DNA of 64,000 bases from Galactobacillus timonensis (GCF_900240265.1 NZ_LT964739.1:445286-509285), one strand, 5' to 3'; counted from the first letter of the stretch, positions 51,242 through 60,222 are shown. Program-made: numbers and translations. Notes: generated by a model not told the origin, from the sequence alone.

Positions 51242-51841
51242 TCAGTCAACCTTCTGCAGATCGTTGTAACCGATGTCGGTCGGCGTCTCACGGCCAAACA
51301 GCATCGTCATGACGGATGCAACCTGCGTCTGATCGTTCATCGAAGAAATGCGGCCTTCCATTCCGGAGAACGGGCCCGTAAGAATACGGACCGTATCGCC
51401 AACCTTGAAATCCACATCCACCTTCTTGTCGCTCTGACCCATCCGGCGAAGAATCGAATCCATCTCAACCGGCGAAACAGGGAACGGCTTCGCACCGCCG
51501 CCTGACGAACCGATAAATCCCGTTACACCCGGCGTATTACGAACAACATACCATGCCTCATCGGTCATCTTCATTTCCACGAAGATATATCCCGGGAACA
51601 TGTTGCGCATGGTCTCAACCTTCTTGCCGTCCTTCTTGATCTCGATGTCCGGCTCCTCGGCTACGACAATACGGAACAGACTGTCCTGAATACCCATCGA
51701 CGCAACACGCTTCTCAAGGTTCTCCTTCACACGATTCTCATGACCGGCGTAGGTATTGACAACATACCAGCGCTTCTCATGTTCATCATCGATCGCCTTG
51801 CGGACCGCCGGATTTTTTTCAAAAAAGCTATCTTCTGCCAT
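51242..51841 (-). CDS. nusG: Transcription termination/antitermination factor NusG
   Basis: A protein of 199 residues starting MAEDSFFEKNP at ATG 51841 (a TTG two codons earlier overlaps the ribosome-binding region). The NGN domain (RWYVVNTYAGHENRVKENLE, NMFPGYIFVEMKMTDEAWYV) is followed by the KOW domain (FKVGDTVRILTGPFSGMEGRI). It binds RNA polymerase and links transcription to translation. It is third in the usual rpmG-secE-nusG operon. Confidence 0.97.
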   Translation of the reverse strand: MAEDSFFEKNPAVRKAIDDEHEKRWYVVNTYAGHENRVKENLEKRVASMGIQDSLFRIVVAEEPDIEIKKDGKKVETMRNMFPGYIFVEMKMTDEAWYVVRNTPGVTGFIGSSGGGAKPFPVSPVEMDSILRRMGQSDKKVDVDFKVGDTVRILTGPFSGMEGRISSMNDQTQVASVMTMLFGRETPTDIGYNDLQKVD

Positions 51842-51843
51842 AA

Positions 51844-52029
51844 TCAAGCTCCAATACCAATAAACTTAAGAACGTAGGTCACAAGGAAATCACACAGCAC
51901 GAAGAACAGCGCAAAGAATGCCGTAAAAATCACAACCTCGCCAAATCTTCCAAACAGATCTTCCTTCTTCGGCCAGCGAATACGCTTGGCTTCCTTCTTG
52001 ATACCGCTCCAGCTGAATGTCTTATCCAT
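51844..52029 (-). CDS. secE: Preprotein translocase subunit SecE
   Basis: A single-helix membrane protein of 61 residues: an amphipathic N-terminal segment with the conserved KRIRWPKKEDL (about 16-26) and one transmembrane helix (VVIFTAFFALFFVLCDFLVTY). It clamps SecY. It lies 2 bases before the nusG start and 12 bases after rpmG, the classic order. Confidence 0.96.
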   Translation of the reverse strand: MDKTFSWSGIKKEAKRIRWPKKEDLFGRFGEVVIFTAFFALFFVLCDFLVTYVLKFIGIGA

Positions 52030-52041
52030 AGTGCCGTCTCC

Positions 52042-52194
52042 TTATTTCGTTTCTTTATGCAGCGTCTTCTTCCCGCACTTCGGGCAGAACTTCATCAATT
52101 CCAGACGCTTCGTACTGGTTTTTCGACGCGTCGTCGTATAGTTGTTCGACAGACAAACCGTACACGTCAATATTACCTTTTTCGAATCAGCCAT
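52042..52194 (-). CDS. rpmG: 50S ribosomal protein L33
   Basis: A 50-residue protein read on the minus strand, starting [14 protein letters not shown]. It carries two Cys pairs (CTVC and CPKC), so it is the zinc-binding form of L33, with the expected [20 protein letters not shown] core. The start has GAGG 9 bases upstream. It is first gene of the rpmG-secE-nusG group. Confidence 0.96.
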   Translation of the reverse strand: MADSKKVILTCTVCLSNNYTTTRRKTSTKRLELMKFCPKCGKKTLHKETK

Positions 52195-52257
52195 AATTAA
52201 AAAACCTCGAAACGCGCTATTACTCTAGCATTCGCATCGAGGACGGTCAACCGCAAA

Positions 52258-52659
52258 TTAGCTTCGCCCGCTGAATTCATGATGACACTGCGGACAGGTA
52301 ATTGAAACACTTCCATGTCCCCGCGGCACCCGAACGATCTGTGCACACTTCGGACACAGAAAGTATCTGTACTTCCGATCCGTCACATTCTTCCACAGGA
52401 TCTTCGTCCCGCGCACTACAACACGCTGCGCCTTCGTATACTTCTGATTCTCGATCGAACGCTTTACGATGTTCTTTGAGAAAAACCGGAACAGTTCATA
52501 CACGAGAAGCGCATCCGTCACCAGCACAAGATAGGGCAAACTGACAGCCGCCCCGACAACCTCCACGACCAGCGAAGAACCCACCAGAAACAGACCGTAC
52601 CGGTCCGTACCATAGCGCCCCTGCATCCAGCCGCTCATCCGCTGCACAAGTTTGTTCAT
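52258..52659 (-). CDS. Small membrane protein with C-terminal zinc ribbon
   Basis: A protein of 133 residues from ATG 52659 (MNKLVQRMSGWMQGRYGTDR), overlapping the phosphatase stop by 4 bases. Two hydrophobic helices (about 20-60, GLFLVGSSLVVEVVGAAV and YLVLVTDALLVYELF) are followed by a soluble domain with a C-terminal zinc ribbon (CPKCAQIVRVPRGHGSVSIT then CPQC). It is last in a four-gene operon with a glycosyltransferase, a HAD hydrolase and a histidine phosphatase. Function unknown; small zinc-ribbon membrane proteins of this shape are common in Bacillota. Confidence 0.75.
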   Translation of the reverse strand: MNKLVQRMSGWMQGRYGTDRYGLFLVGSSLVVEVVGAAVSLPYLVLVTDALLVYELFRFFSKNIVKRSIENQKYTKAQRVVVRGTKILWKNVTDRKYRYFLCPKCAQIVRVPRGHGSVSITCPQCHHEFSGRS

Positions 52660-53306
52660 CCTCTGCCTTCTTTCTTCCAGAGCACAAAATCCTGTGGCTT
52701 CTTCGGCAGACATAGAAGATCCCACTTCCCGTCCGTCCACGTAAATTCGAAGATACTGCCATTGGGAATCGGAAAGCCGCCGCCCTGGGCCCTGCGCAGC
52801 TCATCAATCGAAATACCGAACAGCTCCGCAATCAGATGCTCACCATAGCTCCCGTGGGAAACCGTCAGCACCGTCTCGCCGCTGTAGGCTTCTGCCGCAA
52901 TACCATCGTAGGCACGATGAATCCGCTTCGCGATCCGCTCCCAGTTTTCTCCCCCAAGATCCGAAAAATCATAGTTATTCTTCACGTGGCTCGCAACCGT
53001 TTCGGCTACCTTCGGATCCAAAAGACACTGTCCCTCCAGCTCGCCGAAGTCAAATTCCTCAAGATCCTTTAACTCCACCAGCTGCACATTGTGACGCTCC
53101 ACGATGATCTCTGCCGTCTGACGTGCGCGGCCGGCTGGCGAACAGTAGGCTCTGGTAAACGGAACATCTCTTAATGCCAGCGACGCCTTTTTCGCATCTT
53201 CGATCCCCTCTGCAAGCAGAGGTGAATCACAGCGCCCCTGCAGACGGCGCAGCGTATTGAATCGCGTCGTCCCATGGCGGACAAAGTAGAAGGTCACCTT
53301 CTTCAT
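52656..53306 (-). CDS. Histidine phosphatase-family protein
   Basis: A protein of 216 residues with the branch-1 histidine phosphatase signature FVRHGTTRFN (catalytic His10) and RLQGRCDSPL. The second arginine is in YCSPAGRARQTAEII, and the second histidine is in LTVSHGSYGEHL. These enzymes act on phosphomonoesters (phosphoglycerate, sugar or nucleotide phosphates). The start overlaps the HAD gene by 4 bases. The substrate is not apparent. Confidence 0.92.
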   Translation of the reverse strand: MKKVTFYFVRHGTTRFNTLRRLQGRCDSPLLAEGIEDAKKASLALRDVPFTRAYCSPAGRARQTAEIIVERHNVQLVELKDLEEFDFGELEGQCLLDPKVAETVASHVKNNYDFSDLGGENWERIAKRIHRAYDGIAAEAYSGETVLTVSHGSYGEHLIAELFGISIDELRRAQGGGFPIPNGSIFEFTWTDGKWDLLCLPKKPQDFVLWKKEGRG

Positions 53307-53956
53307 AATAGACGCAGCGCTTCCCGCAGCGAATGCACCGTGCGATAGCCGCTGTCACCCTTATCCTTATGCCTGTCCAGCAGAATGCAGTTCATACCCA
53401 CGGAAGAAGCACCTTCCATGTCTCTGGTCGAATCGCCGATCATGATGCCGTCATTGCCTTCGACTGCTGCCGTTGCCAGTGCCTTTTCAAACAGCTCCCT
53501 GCGCGGCTTGTAGGCACGTACACTGTCTGCCGAAATGACGGCATTGGCGTGCAGGCCGTTGCGGCGCAGACAGATCTTCACATACTCCTCGCTGTTATTG
53601 GTGATGATATAGATCGGATTCGTGCACTGCTCAAAGAAGTAGCGCACATCCGAGTACAGCGGCGCATACATCCAGAAGCTGACGTTCAGCCGCTGCATCT
53701 GCAGCAGATCTTCCTTCAGTCCCTTTTCGCGCACCGCCTTCTCCAGAATCCGCATGCACAGTTCCTCTTCCGGAACAAAGTTCTCCTGATAAGCGTGCTC
53801 CTCCATCACGCCCAGCTCACTGAACCACCAGCGAACTGCCTCCTGCTGCGACGCAAAGCTCGCTCCCTTTGTGAAGCGCTCCATCATCTCTTCAATGTCC
53901 GGTCCGCTCGTCTGAAGAATCGTCCCCGTATAATCCAGAAATACTGCCTTTGCCAT
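53303..53956 (-). CDS. HAD-superfamily hydrolase
   Basis: A protein of 217 residues with HAD motif I FLDYTGTI (Asp8), motif II in IITNNSEEY, the lysine in AYKPRRELF and motif IV GIMIGDSTRDMEGA. Motif I is D-x-T where the second Asp of typical phosphatases (DxDGT) is Thr10, so it belongs to the D-x-T/haloacid-dehalogenase-like branch rather than the Cof type. The start overlaps the stop of the glycosyltransferase gene. Likely a small-molecule phosphatase or dehalogenase-like enzyme. Confidence 0.88.
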   Translation of the reverse strand: MAKAVFLDYTGTILQTSGPDIEEMMERFTKGASFASQQEAVRWWFSELGVMEEHAYQENFVPEEELCMRILEKAVREKGLKEDLLQMQRLNVSFWMYAPLYSDVRYFFEQCTNPIYIITNNSEEYVKICLRRNGLHANAVISADSVRAYKPRRELFEKALATAAVEGNDGIMIGDSTRDMEGASSVGMNCILLDRHKDKGDSGYRTVHSLREALRLL

Positions 53957-55353
53957 TACCTGTCCAACTCCTTCTCCTCAGCGGTTTTCTTCCTCGATTC
54001 CTTACCCTCAGCCGCCTTTTTCGTCTTGTCCTTCTTCGGAAGCTCCGGCTCCGTCTGAACCGCCCTGAGCATCTGCTTGAGATTGCTGTTGATCTCATGT
54101 ACCGAAAACATCACATCCCTGCGGTGCTCCTCATCAAACCCCTTGAAACATATGTTTTCAAAGTCCTTCAGCGCAAAGCCGAGCTGCTTCAGCACAGGCT
54201 CCGCCTCAGGCGTCAAAGACACCGGAATGTTCTTGCCAAGATAGTCCACCTTGGCCAGCCCCTTCAGTGCCAGTTTCTCCACCGAAGCGACACAGCCCGT
54301 CGTCCCCTGATGCGTAAAGTCCGCAATTTCGCCCAGCGCCATCGCCTTTCCATGGAACATCAGCGCATTGAGCACCTTCACATCGTCGACCGCCAGTCCG
54401 CTCACCGTCGCAACGGTCCGCAACTGCTGATCGTAAACCTCATCCATGTAGTACATCATGGTCGCCATATTATCGACCAGCGACGTATTCACAACATCCA
54501 CATCCTTCTCTTTGCCTACGCGCGTCCTTCCCTTGCCATTGGCAAGATCATCCGTCGCAAAGGCAAACATGAAGCGCACATGGTTCAAACGCTCCCCGAT
54601 CGTATTGTCCACATCGTATAGATTTTGATAAAAGCTGTCGTAATACTCGACGATCCGCTCCTTCATCTGCCGCACCGTCTTCATATCACCGGCCGCGCTG
54701 GCAACGAGAGACCCTTCATTTTTCACATAGTAATAGACCGGCACCGGCGTCGCCGCAATCCGCTGACAGTGCAGCAGATACTCGAGATTGAACACCGTAT
54801 CCTCACACCAGTTCAGCTGCTCATCCATGACCAGCTTCTGTTTCCGGATGATCGAGCGCCGGTACAGCTTGTTCCAAAGAACTCCATAGTAGAAATCCGC
54901 CGGCTTGTTCATCAGATACGACGCATATTCCTTCTGCGTCATCACATCCGTCGAATCAATGTCATATTTCACCGACAGATAGGTGCCAACCACCCGGTAG
55001 AAGGCGGCAACCACCAGATCCGCATCGTGTTCCTCAGCGACACGTACCAGCGTTTTCGTCGAATCAACCGGCAGATAGTCGTCCGAATCCACAAACTGCA
55101 GAAAATCACCCTTTGCCAGCGAAATACCATGGTTGCGCGCATTTGATACGCCGCCATTGGTCTGATGAACCGGATGTACGCGTCTGTCCTTTGCCGCATA
55201 GGCATCCAGGATGGATCCGCTGCCGTCCCTGGAACCATCGTCAACCGCAATCAGCTCAAAGTCCGAAAACTCCTGTGCAAGAATACTGTCGATACAGCGT
55301 TTCAGCCCCTTCTCCGCATTATATACAGGCATGATGATGCTTACTTTCGGCAT
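53956..55353 (-). CDS. GT2 glycosyltransferase fused to a MarR-like domain
   Basis: A protein of 465 residues. Residues 1-230 form a GT-A family 2 domain: MPKVSIIMPVYNAEKGLKRC, AVDDGSRDGS, VSNARNHGI and the metal-binding DSDD (89-92). About 300-432 resembles a MarR winged-helix domain: helices ending in LNALMFHGKAMALGEIADF, a recognition-like GTTGCVASVEKLALKGLAKV, a wing and the post-wing LTPEAEPVLKQLG, then a C-terminal dimerisation-like helix with HEINSNLKQML. A basic Lys-rich tail ends the protein. The start has GGGGGG 4-5 bases upstream. It is first of a four-gene operon. The fusion is unusual. Confidence 0.8.
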   Translation of the reverse strand: MPKVSIIMPVYNAEKGLKRCIDSILAQEFSDFELIAVDDGSRDGSGSILDAYAAKDRRVHPVHQTNGGVSNARNHGISLAKGDFLQFVDSDDYLPVDSTKTLVRVAEEHDADLVVAAFYRVVGTYLSVKYDIDSTDVMTQKEYASYLMNKPADFYYGVLWNKLYRRSIIRKQKLVMDEQLNWCEDTVFNLEYLLHCQRIAATPVPVYYYVKNEGSLVASAAGDMKTVRQMKERIVEYYDSFYQNLYDVDNTIGERLNHVRFMFAFATDDLANGKGRTRVGKEKDVDVVNTSLVDNMATMMYYMDEVYDQQLRTVATVSGLAVDDVKVLNALMFHGKAMALGEIADFTHQGTTGCVASVEKLALKGLAKVDYLGKNIPVSLTPEAEPVLKQLGFALKDFENICFKGFDEEHRRDVMFSVHEINSNLKQMLRAVQTEPELPKKDKTKKAAEGKESRKKTAEEKELDR

Positions 55354-55426
55354 TGCGGCCCCCCTTATCCTTTACAATGATACTATTATAGCGGAATCTT
55401 GAGCACAGCTTGGAGAGGTGAAAATC

Positions 55427-56098
55427 GTGAATCTCTTTGATATTATCGGGCCTGTCATGGTCGGCCCGTCCAGTTCCCATACCGCCGGAGCCTGCCGCAT
55501 CGGCGAAGCCGCCCGCCGCCTCATGGCCGAACCCGTCGCTGAAGCCGGTCTGTATTTTCATGGCAGCTTTGCGACCACCGGCCGCGGACACGGCACCGAC
55601 AGGGCACTGGTTGCCGGCCTGTTAGGCATGGACGTCGACGATCAGCGGATCCCCGATGCCTTCGACTACGCGAAGAAGGCAGGCATGAACGTAACCATCG
55701 GAACGATTGATCTGGGTCCGGATGCCCACCCCAACTCCGTACTGCTCAAGCTCACCGGGACATCGGGCCATCATCTTGAAATCATCGCCTGCTCCACGGG
55801 CGGCGGCCAAGTGGAAATCCGTGACATCGATGGCCTCAAGGCCCACTTCTCCTGCAACCATCCAACCCTCATCGTCCAAAACAACGACACGCCCGGCATC
55901 GTCGCCTTCGTCACCGGCCTGCTGTATGAGCGCCGCATCAACATTGCGACCATTCAGCTCGACCGTGACAGCCGCGGAGGCCATGCCGTAACGGTACTGG
56001 AACTGGACCAGGAAGTGCCGAAGGATATTCTTGACCGTCTCAACAATGAGCCGGCCATCGTCAAAGTCACCTACTATAGTCTGGAAGGAAATCAGTAA
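55427..56098 (+). CDS. sdaAB: L-serine dehydratase, beta subunit
   Basis: The beta chain of iron-sulfur L-serine dehydratase (serine to pyruvate plus ammonia), 223 residues. The GTG at 55427 is preferred, as GGAGAGG lies 8 bases upstream; the earlier GTG at 55418 abuts that site. The signature NLFDIIGPVMVGPSSSHTAG is at the start, and an ACT domain is at the C-terminus (LIVQNNDTPGIVAFVTGLLY). The alpha gene follows after 2 bases. The divergent neighbour is the GT2-MarR gene. Confidence 0.95.
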   Translation: MNLFDIIGPVMVGPSSSHTAGACRIGEAARRLMAEPVAEAGLYFHGSFATTGRGHGTDRALVAGLLGMDVDDQRIPDAFDYAKKAGMNVTIGTIDLGPDAHPNSVLLKLTGTSGHHLEIIACSTGGGQVEIRDIDGLKAHFSCNHPTLIVQNNDTPGIVAFVTGLLYERRINIATIQLDRDSRGGHAVTVLELDQEVPKDILDRLNNEPAIVKVTYYSLEGNQ

Positions 56099-56100
56099 CT

Positions 56101-56979
56101 ATGTATACCTCATTTGCCACATTGCTCGAACAGTCGAAAACGACAGACAAACCCCTCTGGCAGCTGATCCAGGAAGAAGACTGCGGCGAAGAAGCCATTA
56201 CCAAAGAGGCATCCTTCGTAAAGATGCGCGAAATGTATCGTGCCATGAAACGCTCCAGAGACAGCTACAACCCGAAGCAGATGTCTGCCTCAGGCCTGGT
56301 CGGTGATGAGGCCGCAAAGCTTCATGCCTATCACCAGAAGCACTCCCTGGTCGATGACTTCGTGGGCGAAGTCATGGAAAATGCCCTCAAGGTCGCTGCC
56401 TCAAACGCGTGCATGCACGTCATCGTCGCCGCCCCGACAGCCGGTGCCTGCGGCGTACTTCCTGCCGTACTGCTGGCAGCCCAGGATCATTTCAACTTCA
56501 ATGAAGAAGACATGGTCAAGGCCCTCTACGTTGCCGGTGGTATCGGGGGCATCATTGCCAAGAGAGCATCCATCTCCGGCGCCGCTGGCGGCTGCCAGGC
56601 CGAAATCGGCTCGGCAAGCGCCATGGCTGCGGGAGCCTTAGTCTTCCTGCATGAAGGAACCAATGACATGATCGCAGATGCCTCTGCGATCGCATTGAAG
56701 GGACTGCTGGGACTTGTCTGTGATCCGGTCTGCGGCCTGGTCGAAGTGCCGTGCGTCAAGCGCAACGTCATCGGCGCCGTCAACGCTGTTACAAGTGCCG
56801 ATATGGCGCTGGCCGGCATCACCTCCCGTATTCCTGCGGATCAGGTATTTGATGCGATGGGTATCATCGGCAGCCGCATGCCGATGGAAGTAAGGGAAAC
56901 GGCACTGGGCGGACTTGCTGCAACCCCGGAGGCACATAAGATTGCCGAACGTCTGAAACAGCAGGAAACGAAAAAATAG
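56101..56979 (+). CDS. sdaAA: L-serine dehydratase, iron-sulfur alpha subunit
   Basis: The catalytic chain, 292 residues. Cysteines that can ligate the [4Fe-4S] cluster are seen in the segments APTAGACGVLP, AAGGCQAEIGSASAMA and CDPVCGLVEVPCVKRNVIG; the last is the family hallmark. It acts with the beta chain in an oxygen-sensitive enzyme typical of anaerobes. It ends at 56979, before a terminator shared with convergent psuG. Confidence 0.96.
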   Translation: MYTSFATLLEQSKTTDKPLWQLIQEEDCGEEAITKEASFVKMREMYRAMKRSRDSYNPKQMSASGLVGDEAAKLHAYHQKHSLVDDFVGEVMENALKVAASNACMHVIVAAPTAGACGVLPAVLLAAQDHFNFNEEDMVKALYVAGGIGGIIAKRASISGAAGGCQAEIGSASAMAAGALVFLHEGTNDMIADASAIALKGLLGLVCDPVCGLVEVPCVKRNVIGAVNAVTSADMALAGITSRIPADQVFDAMGIIGSRMPMEVRETALGGLAATPEAHKIAERLKQQETKK

Positions 56980-56993
56980 AGAAAGAGAAAAAG

Positions 56994-57041
56994 AAACCGC
57001 AGGATTACACGGAAGAACGTTCCATGCAATTCTGCGGTTTT
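56994..57041. terminator. Bidirectional terminator between sdaAA and psuG
   Basis: Stem AAACCGCAG / CTGCGGTTT with an inner GGAA / TTCC arm, and T/A-runs on both strands. Confidence 0.8.
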
Positions 57042-57058
57042 CACATGCTCTATTCTGC

Positions 57059-57985
57059 TCAGTCCTCTTTCATTGCGCAGAAAGCCTTCGCAATCTGAGA
57101 GGCAACCTTGGCATTGTTGTAAACCAGGTGGATGTTGGAGTTCAGCGAATCGCCGCCCGTAATGGAAGCGACCTTGGCGAGCAGGAACGGTGTGCACTCC
57201 TTGCCCTTAATGCCCTTCTCATCCATTTCCTTGATGGCTTCGTCAATGGCATTGTTGATGACCTTGTCATCCATGGCGAATTCCTGCGGGATCGGATTCG
57301 TCACTAGCATGCCGCCCTTCATGCCCAGATCATGCTGAACAAGGAAGGCCTTGGCGCACTCTTCCGGAGTGTCCAGTTCATAGTCAACCTTGAGTCCCGA
57401 GTGACGCGTATAGAATGCCGGCAGCTCCTTGGTGCCATAGCCGATGACCGGAACACCGTGCGTCTCCAGATACTCCATCGTCAGGCCGAGATCGAGAATT
57501 GCCTTTGCACCTGCGCAGACAACCATGACCGGCGTATTTGCCAGCTCTTCCAGGTCGGCGGAAATATCAAACGTCTGCTGCGCACCGCGGTGAACGCCGC
57601 CAATGCCGCCGGTTGCGAAGAACTTGATGCCTGCCATATGGGCAATCATCATCGTCGTCGTAACGGTTGTTGCACCATCCTGGCCCTCTGCACAGAGAAC
57701 AGCGAGGTCGCGGCGGCTTGCCTTGGCAATTGCCGTACCCTTCTTGCCGAAATATTCAATCTCTTCCGGCGTCAGACCTGCCTTCAGACGGCCGCCGATA
57801 ATGGCGATCGTAGCCGGAACGGCACCGTTTTCACGAATGATCTTTTCAACATTGAGCGCCGTCTCAACATTCTGCGGATACGGCATACCATGCGAAATGA
57901 TCGTCGACTCCAGAGCCACGACCGGCTTACCGGCCTTCACGGCCTCTGCAACTTCAGGATTTACATCAAGATACTTGTTCAGCAT
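57059..57985 (-). CDS. psuG: Pseudouridine-5'-phosphate glycosidase
   Basis: A protein of 308 residues splitting pseudouridine 5'-phosphate into uracil and ribose-5-phosphate. Recognisable are VALESTIISHGMPYPQN (near 25-41), the lysine in GKKGTAIAKASRRDLA, FFATGGIGGVHRGAQ and the nucleotide segment GTKELPAFYTRHSGL. AGGAGGAG precedes the start. It follows psuK by 20 bases, so the two form a pseudouridine breakdown operon: kinase then glycosidase. Confidence 0.96.
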   Translation of the reverse strand: MLNKYLDVNPEVAEAVKAGKPVVALESTIISHGMPYPQNVETALNVEKIIRENGAVPATIAIIGGRLKAGLTPEEIEYFGKKGTAIAKASRRDLAVLCAEGQDGATTVTTTMMIAHMAGIKFFATGGIGGVHRGAQQTFDISADLEELANTPVMVVCAGAKAILDLGLTMEYLETHGVPVIGYGTKELPAFYTRHSGLKVDYELDTPEECAKAFLVQHDLGMKGGMLVTNPIPQEFAMDDKVINNAIDEAIKEMDEKGIKGKECTPFLLAKVASITGGDSLNSNIHLVYNNAKVASQIAKAFCAMKED

Positions 57986-58005
57986 AGGTTCTCCTCCTTA
58001 TATAG

Positions 58006-59094
58006 TTACTGCTGACTCTCTAACAGTTTCTGCTTCATCGCTTCAACGGACAGCTCCGGATTGATCGTCTCCTCGCCTTCAACAGCGATCGCCGCTGCCG
58101 CGCTGGCAAATGCCGAAGCGTCCGCGAGGTTCGTCCCTTCCAGATACGCCCAGCCAAGCGCCGCCATGAATGCATCGCCGGCACCGGTCGCATTTTTGAT
58201 ATGGGCCCTGCAGCAGGGAACCAAAATCGCTTCCTTCTGATCCGCCGCATACACGCCTTCGCTTCCCAGCGAGATGAAGACGCGGTGCAGACCCGTATCC
58301 AGTAACGCCTTCGCCGCCTTTTTCAGATCGCGCCTGTTATGGATTTCGATGCCGCTGAGATGCTCCGCCTCCATCCGGTTGGGCTTCAGCGTATTCAGCT
58401 TCCCGAGCACCGGCTTCAGCTTGTCTGCCTTCACCGTCGACACCGGGTCCGCAAAGATCGGCGCCGTCACATGATCCGCAATGTAGGCAATCGTATCCGC
58501 AGGCAGATTCGTATCAATGATCACCACCTGCGCATTGTTCAGCAGCGTCAGATTCTGAGAAATGTAGCGCGGCGTAATCTCTTCGCAGATCGCCATATCA
58601 TTGACGGCCAGCGCCATATCACCATCCGGCCCGCCCATAAAGAGATAGGTCGAGGTGCGGCCGCCCTTTACCTTGCGTGCATGGGAGATGTCAATGCCCA
58701 GATTAGCGCAGCTCGACTCAATGAGACGCGCATAATCATCGTCACCGAATGCCGTCAACATACGTACATCAACACCCAGCAGCGTCATATTATGGGCAAT
58801 GTTTCTGCCAACGCCGCCAAGGCTCGTCGTCACCGTTCCCGGATTGGAATCCTTCGGAATCAAGGGAGCCGCCGAACGCCCGCCGATATCGATGTTCACA
58901 CCGCCGACAACGGCCACATAGGTACCCGAGCGAAGAACATATCCCTTGCCGGCGATATATCCCTTCTTCATCAGATTGGAAATATGGACGGCTGCAGAGC
59001 TGCGGCTGATTCCCATCTTCTGCGCAAGTTCCTCCTGCGAAATCATCGGATTTTCTTCAATCAGCTGCAGAATCTGACGCTCTCTCTGTGTCAT
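58006..59094 (-). CDS. psuK: PfkB-family pseudouridine kinase with N-terminal HTH
   Basis: A protein of 362 residues. The first about 60 residues form a MarR/Lrp-type winged HTH (RQILQLIEENPMISQEELAQ, MGISRSSAAVHISNLMKKGY). The rest is a ribokinase-like domain with GGVNIDIGG, TSLGGVGRNIAHNMTLLGV and the catalytic motif NATGAGDAFMAALG. It phosphorylates pseudouridine for PsuG. The HTH makes it a likely self-regulator; GCTTA/TAAGC half-sites lie over its transcription start. The ribosome-binding site is AGGAG. Confidence 0.93.
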   Translation of the reverse strand: MTQRERQILQLIEENPMISQEELAQKMGISRSSAAVHISNLMKKGYIAGKGYVLRSGTYVAVVGGVNIDIGGRSAAPLIPKDSNPGTVTTSLGGVGRNIAHNMTLLGVDVRMLTAFGDDDYARLIESSCANLGIDISHARKVKGGRTSTYLFMGGPDGDMALAVNDMAICEEITPRYISQNLTLLNNAQVVIIDTNLPADTIAYIADHVTAPIFADPVSTVKADKLKPVLGKLNTLKPNRMEAEHLSGIEIHNRRDLKKAAKALLDTGLHRVFISLGSEGVYAADQKEAILVPCCRAHIKNATGAGDAFMAALGWAYLEGTNLADASAFASAAAAIAVEGEETINPELSVEAMKQKLLESQQ

Positions 59095-59109
59095 AGTTTC
59101 TCCTAAACT

Positions 59110-59167
59110 TTTGCTTAGCTGTAAGCGTTTGCTTAGAACAGTATAGATGCAATTCCACCGCTGTCAA
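59110..59167 (-). promoter_or_regulatory. psuKG promoter with GCTTA/TAAGC operator
   Basis: On the minus strand, TTGACA (59167-59162) and TATACT (59145-59140) with a 16-base spacer make a strong promoter. Just downstream are TTTGCTTAG direct repeats (plus strand, 59110-59118 and 59128-59136) and alternating half-sites GCTTA (59113), TAAGC (59122) and GCTTA (59131), forming two overlapping palindromes. They lie between the -10 element and the start codon. Confidence 0.75.
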
Positions 59168-59170
59168 TAC

Positions 59171-59998
59171 TCAGATCACGCCAATATGCCTGAACGCATT
59201 CCAGATCCCGTCATCCAGAATATCCGTCGTCACAAAATCAGCCTTTTCCTTCACATGTTCGAACGCGTTGCCCATTGCGATCCCCGTTCCGCAGGCCTCA
59301 ATCATCGGAATATCGTTCTCACTGTCACCGATCGCGCAGGCATCGTTCCAGTCTGCGCCATAGAAGTCGAGTACTCTGCGGATGCCCGTCGCCTTCGTTA
59401 TTTCCTTATAGTTCAGTTCGCAGCCCGTTCCGCTCTCACTTTTCAACGTGACCAGCAGCGAATACTTCGGATCGACCTTTGCCCGGATCGGCTCCATGTC
59501 GTCAATGATTTTGGTCGTAAAGCCGCAGATCTTGTAGATCTTTTCCTGCGGATCCATGTACCCTGCCGGGTACATGCCGTTGTCCATCATCTGCTGAACC
59601 ATGACGGAACGCGGCTGCTTCCCCGCCGAAAAGTAAGGAAGAAGAAACTCGTACGCCTCCTCATTGACGTAGGCACCTGCCTGCCCCTCCAGAGACCATC
59701 CGAAGCCGTTTTCTTCCAGGAAGTGTTCAATCGCAAGTACATCCTCAGGATCCAGCGGCCGATCATAGATCCGCTTATGTTCCGCATACACCATCGCACC
59801 CGCGCCAAACACGAAGCCGTCCAGCGGATCATTCAGATATTTGCTGCACTCGGCCAGGGAACGTCCCGTGCAGAGAAACACCTTCGACCCGTTGGCCCGT
59901 GCCAGATCAATTGCCTTTCTTGCCGAAGCCGGAACTCCGGCAATCTGAGAACTGTAGAGCGTCCCATCCACATCCAGAAAGATATATTTCTTCTCCAT
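59171..59998 (-). CDS. Cof-type HAD-IIB phosphatase
   Basis: A protein of about 275 residues starting MEKKYIFLDVDGTLYSSQ. Motif I DVDGT, motif II CTGRS, the lysine in the ISKATGIRR-type segment (KEITKATGIRRVLDF) and motif IV AIGDSENDIPMIEAC plus MGNAFEHVKEKADFVT are the Cof/HAD-IIB set. These hydrolyse sugar phosphates and flavin or PLP phosphates. The exact start is uncertain among three nearby ATGs (60028, 60004, 59998). It lies directly upstream of psuK on the same strand, but psuK has its own promoter. Confidence 0.92.
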   Translation of the reverse strand: MEKKYIFLDVDGTLYSSQIAGVPASARKAIDLARANGSKVFLCTGRSLAECSKYLNDPLDGFVFGAGAMVYAEHKRIYDRPLDPEDVLAIEHFLEENGFGWSLEGQAGAYVNEEAYEFLLPYFSAGKQPRSVMVQQMMDNGMYPAGYMDPQEKIYKICGFTTKIIDDMEPIRAKVDPKYSLLVTLKSESGTGCELNYKEITKATGIRRVLDFYGADWNDACAIGDSENDIPMIEACGTGIAMGNAFEHVKEKADFVTTDILDDGIWNAFRHIGVI

Positions 59999-60222
59999 CT
60001 TCATCACCATCCATCTTCCATTATGCAATTTTCGCCATCATTCTAGCGGCTCTATGTAAAATTCTTTCCTGAATCTCCATTATTTCTGCAGAATTCCAGA
60101 TTGAAATACGCTGGCAGTACAAATAGAGGTTTTAACAGTTACCGACAAAGTTCTGTTCTCCAGAATATCTTTATTATTGATAAAAAGTTAACAATCGTCC
60201 AAATCTTGTTCACTTCCGGCGA

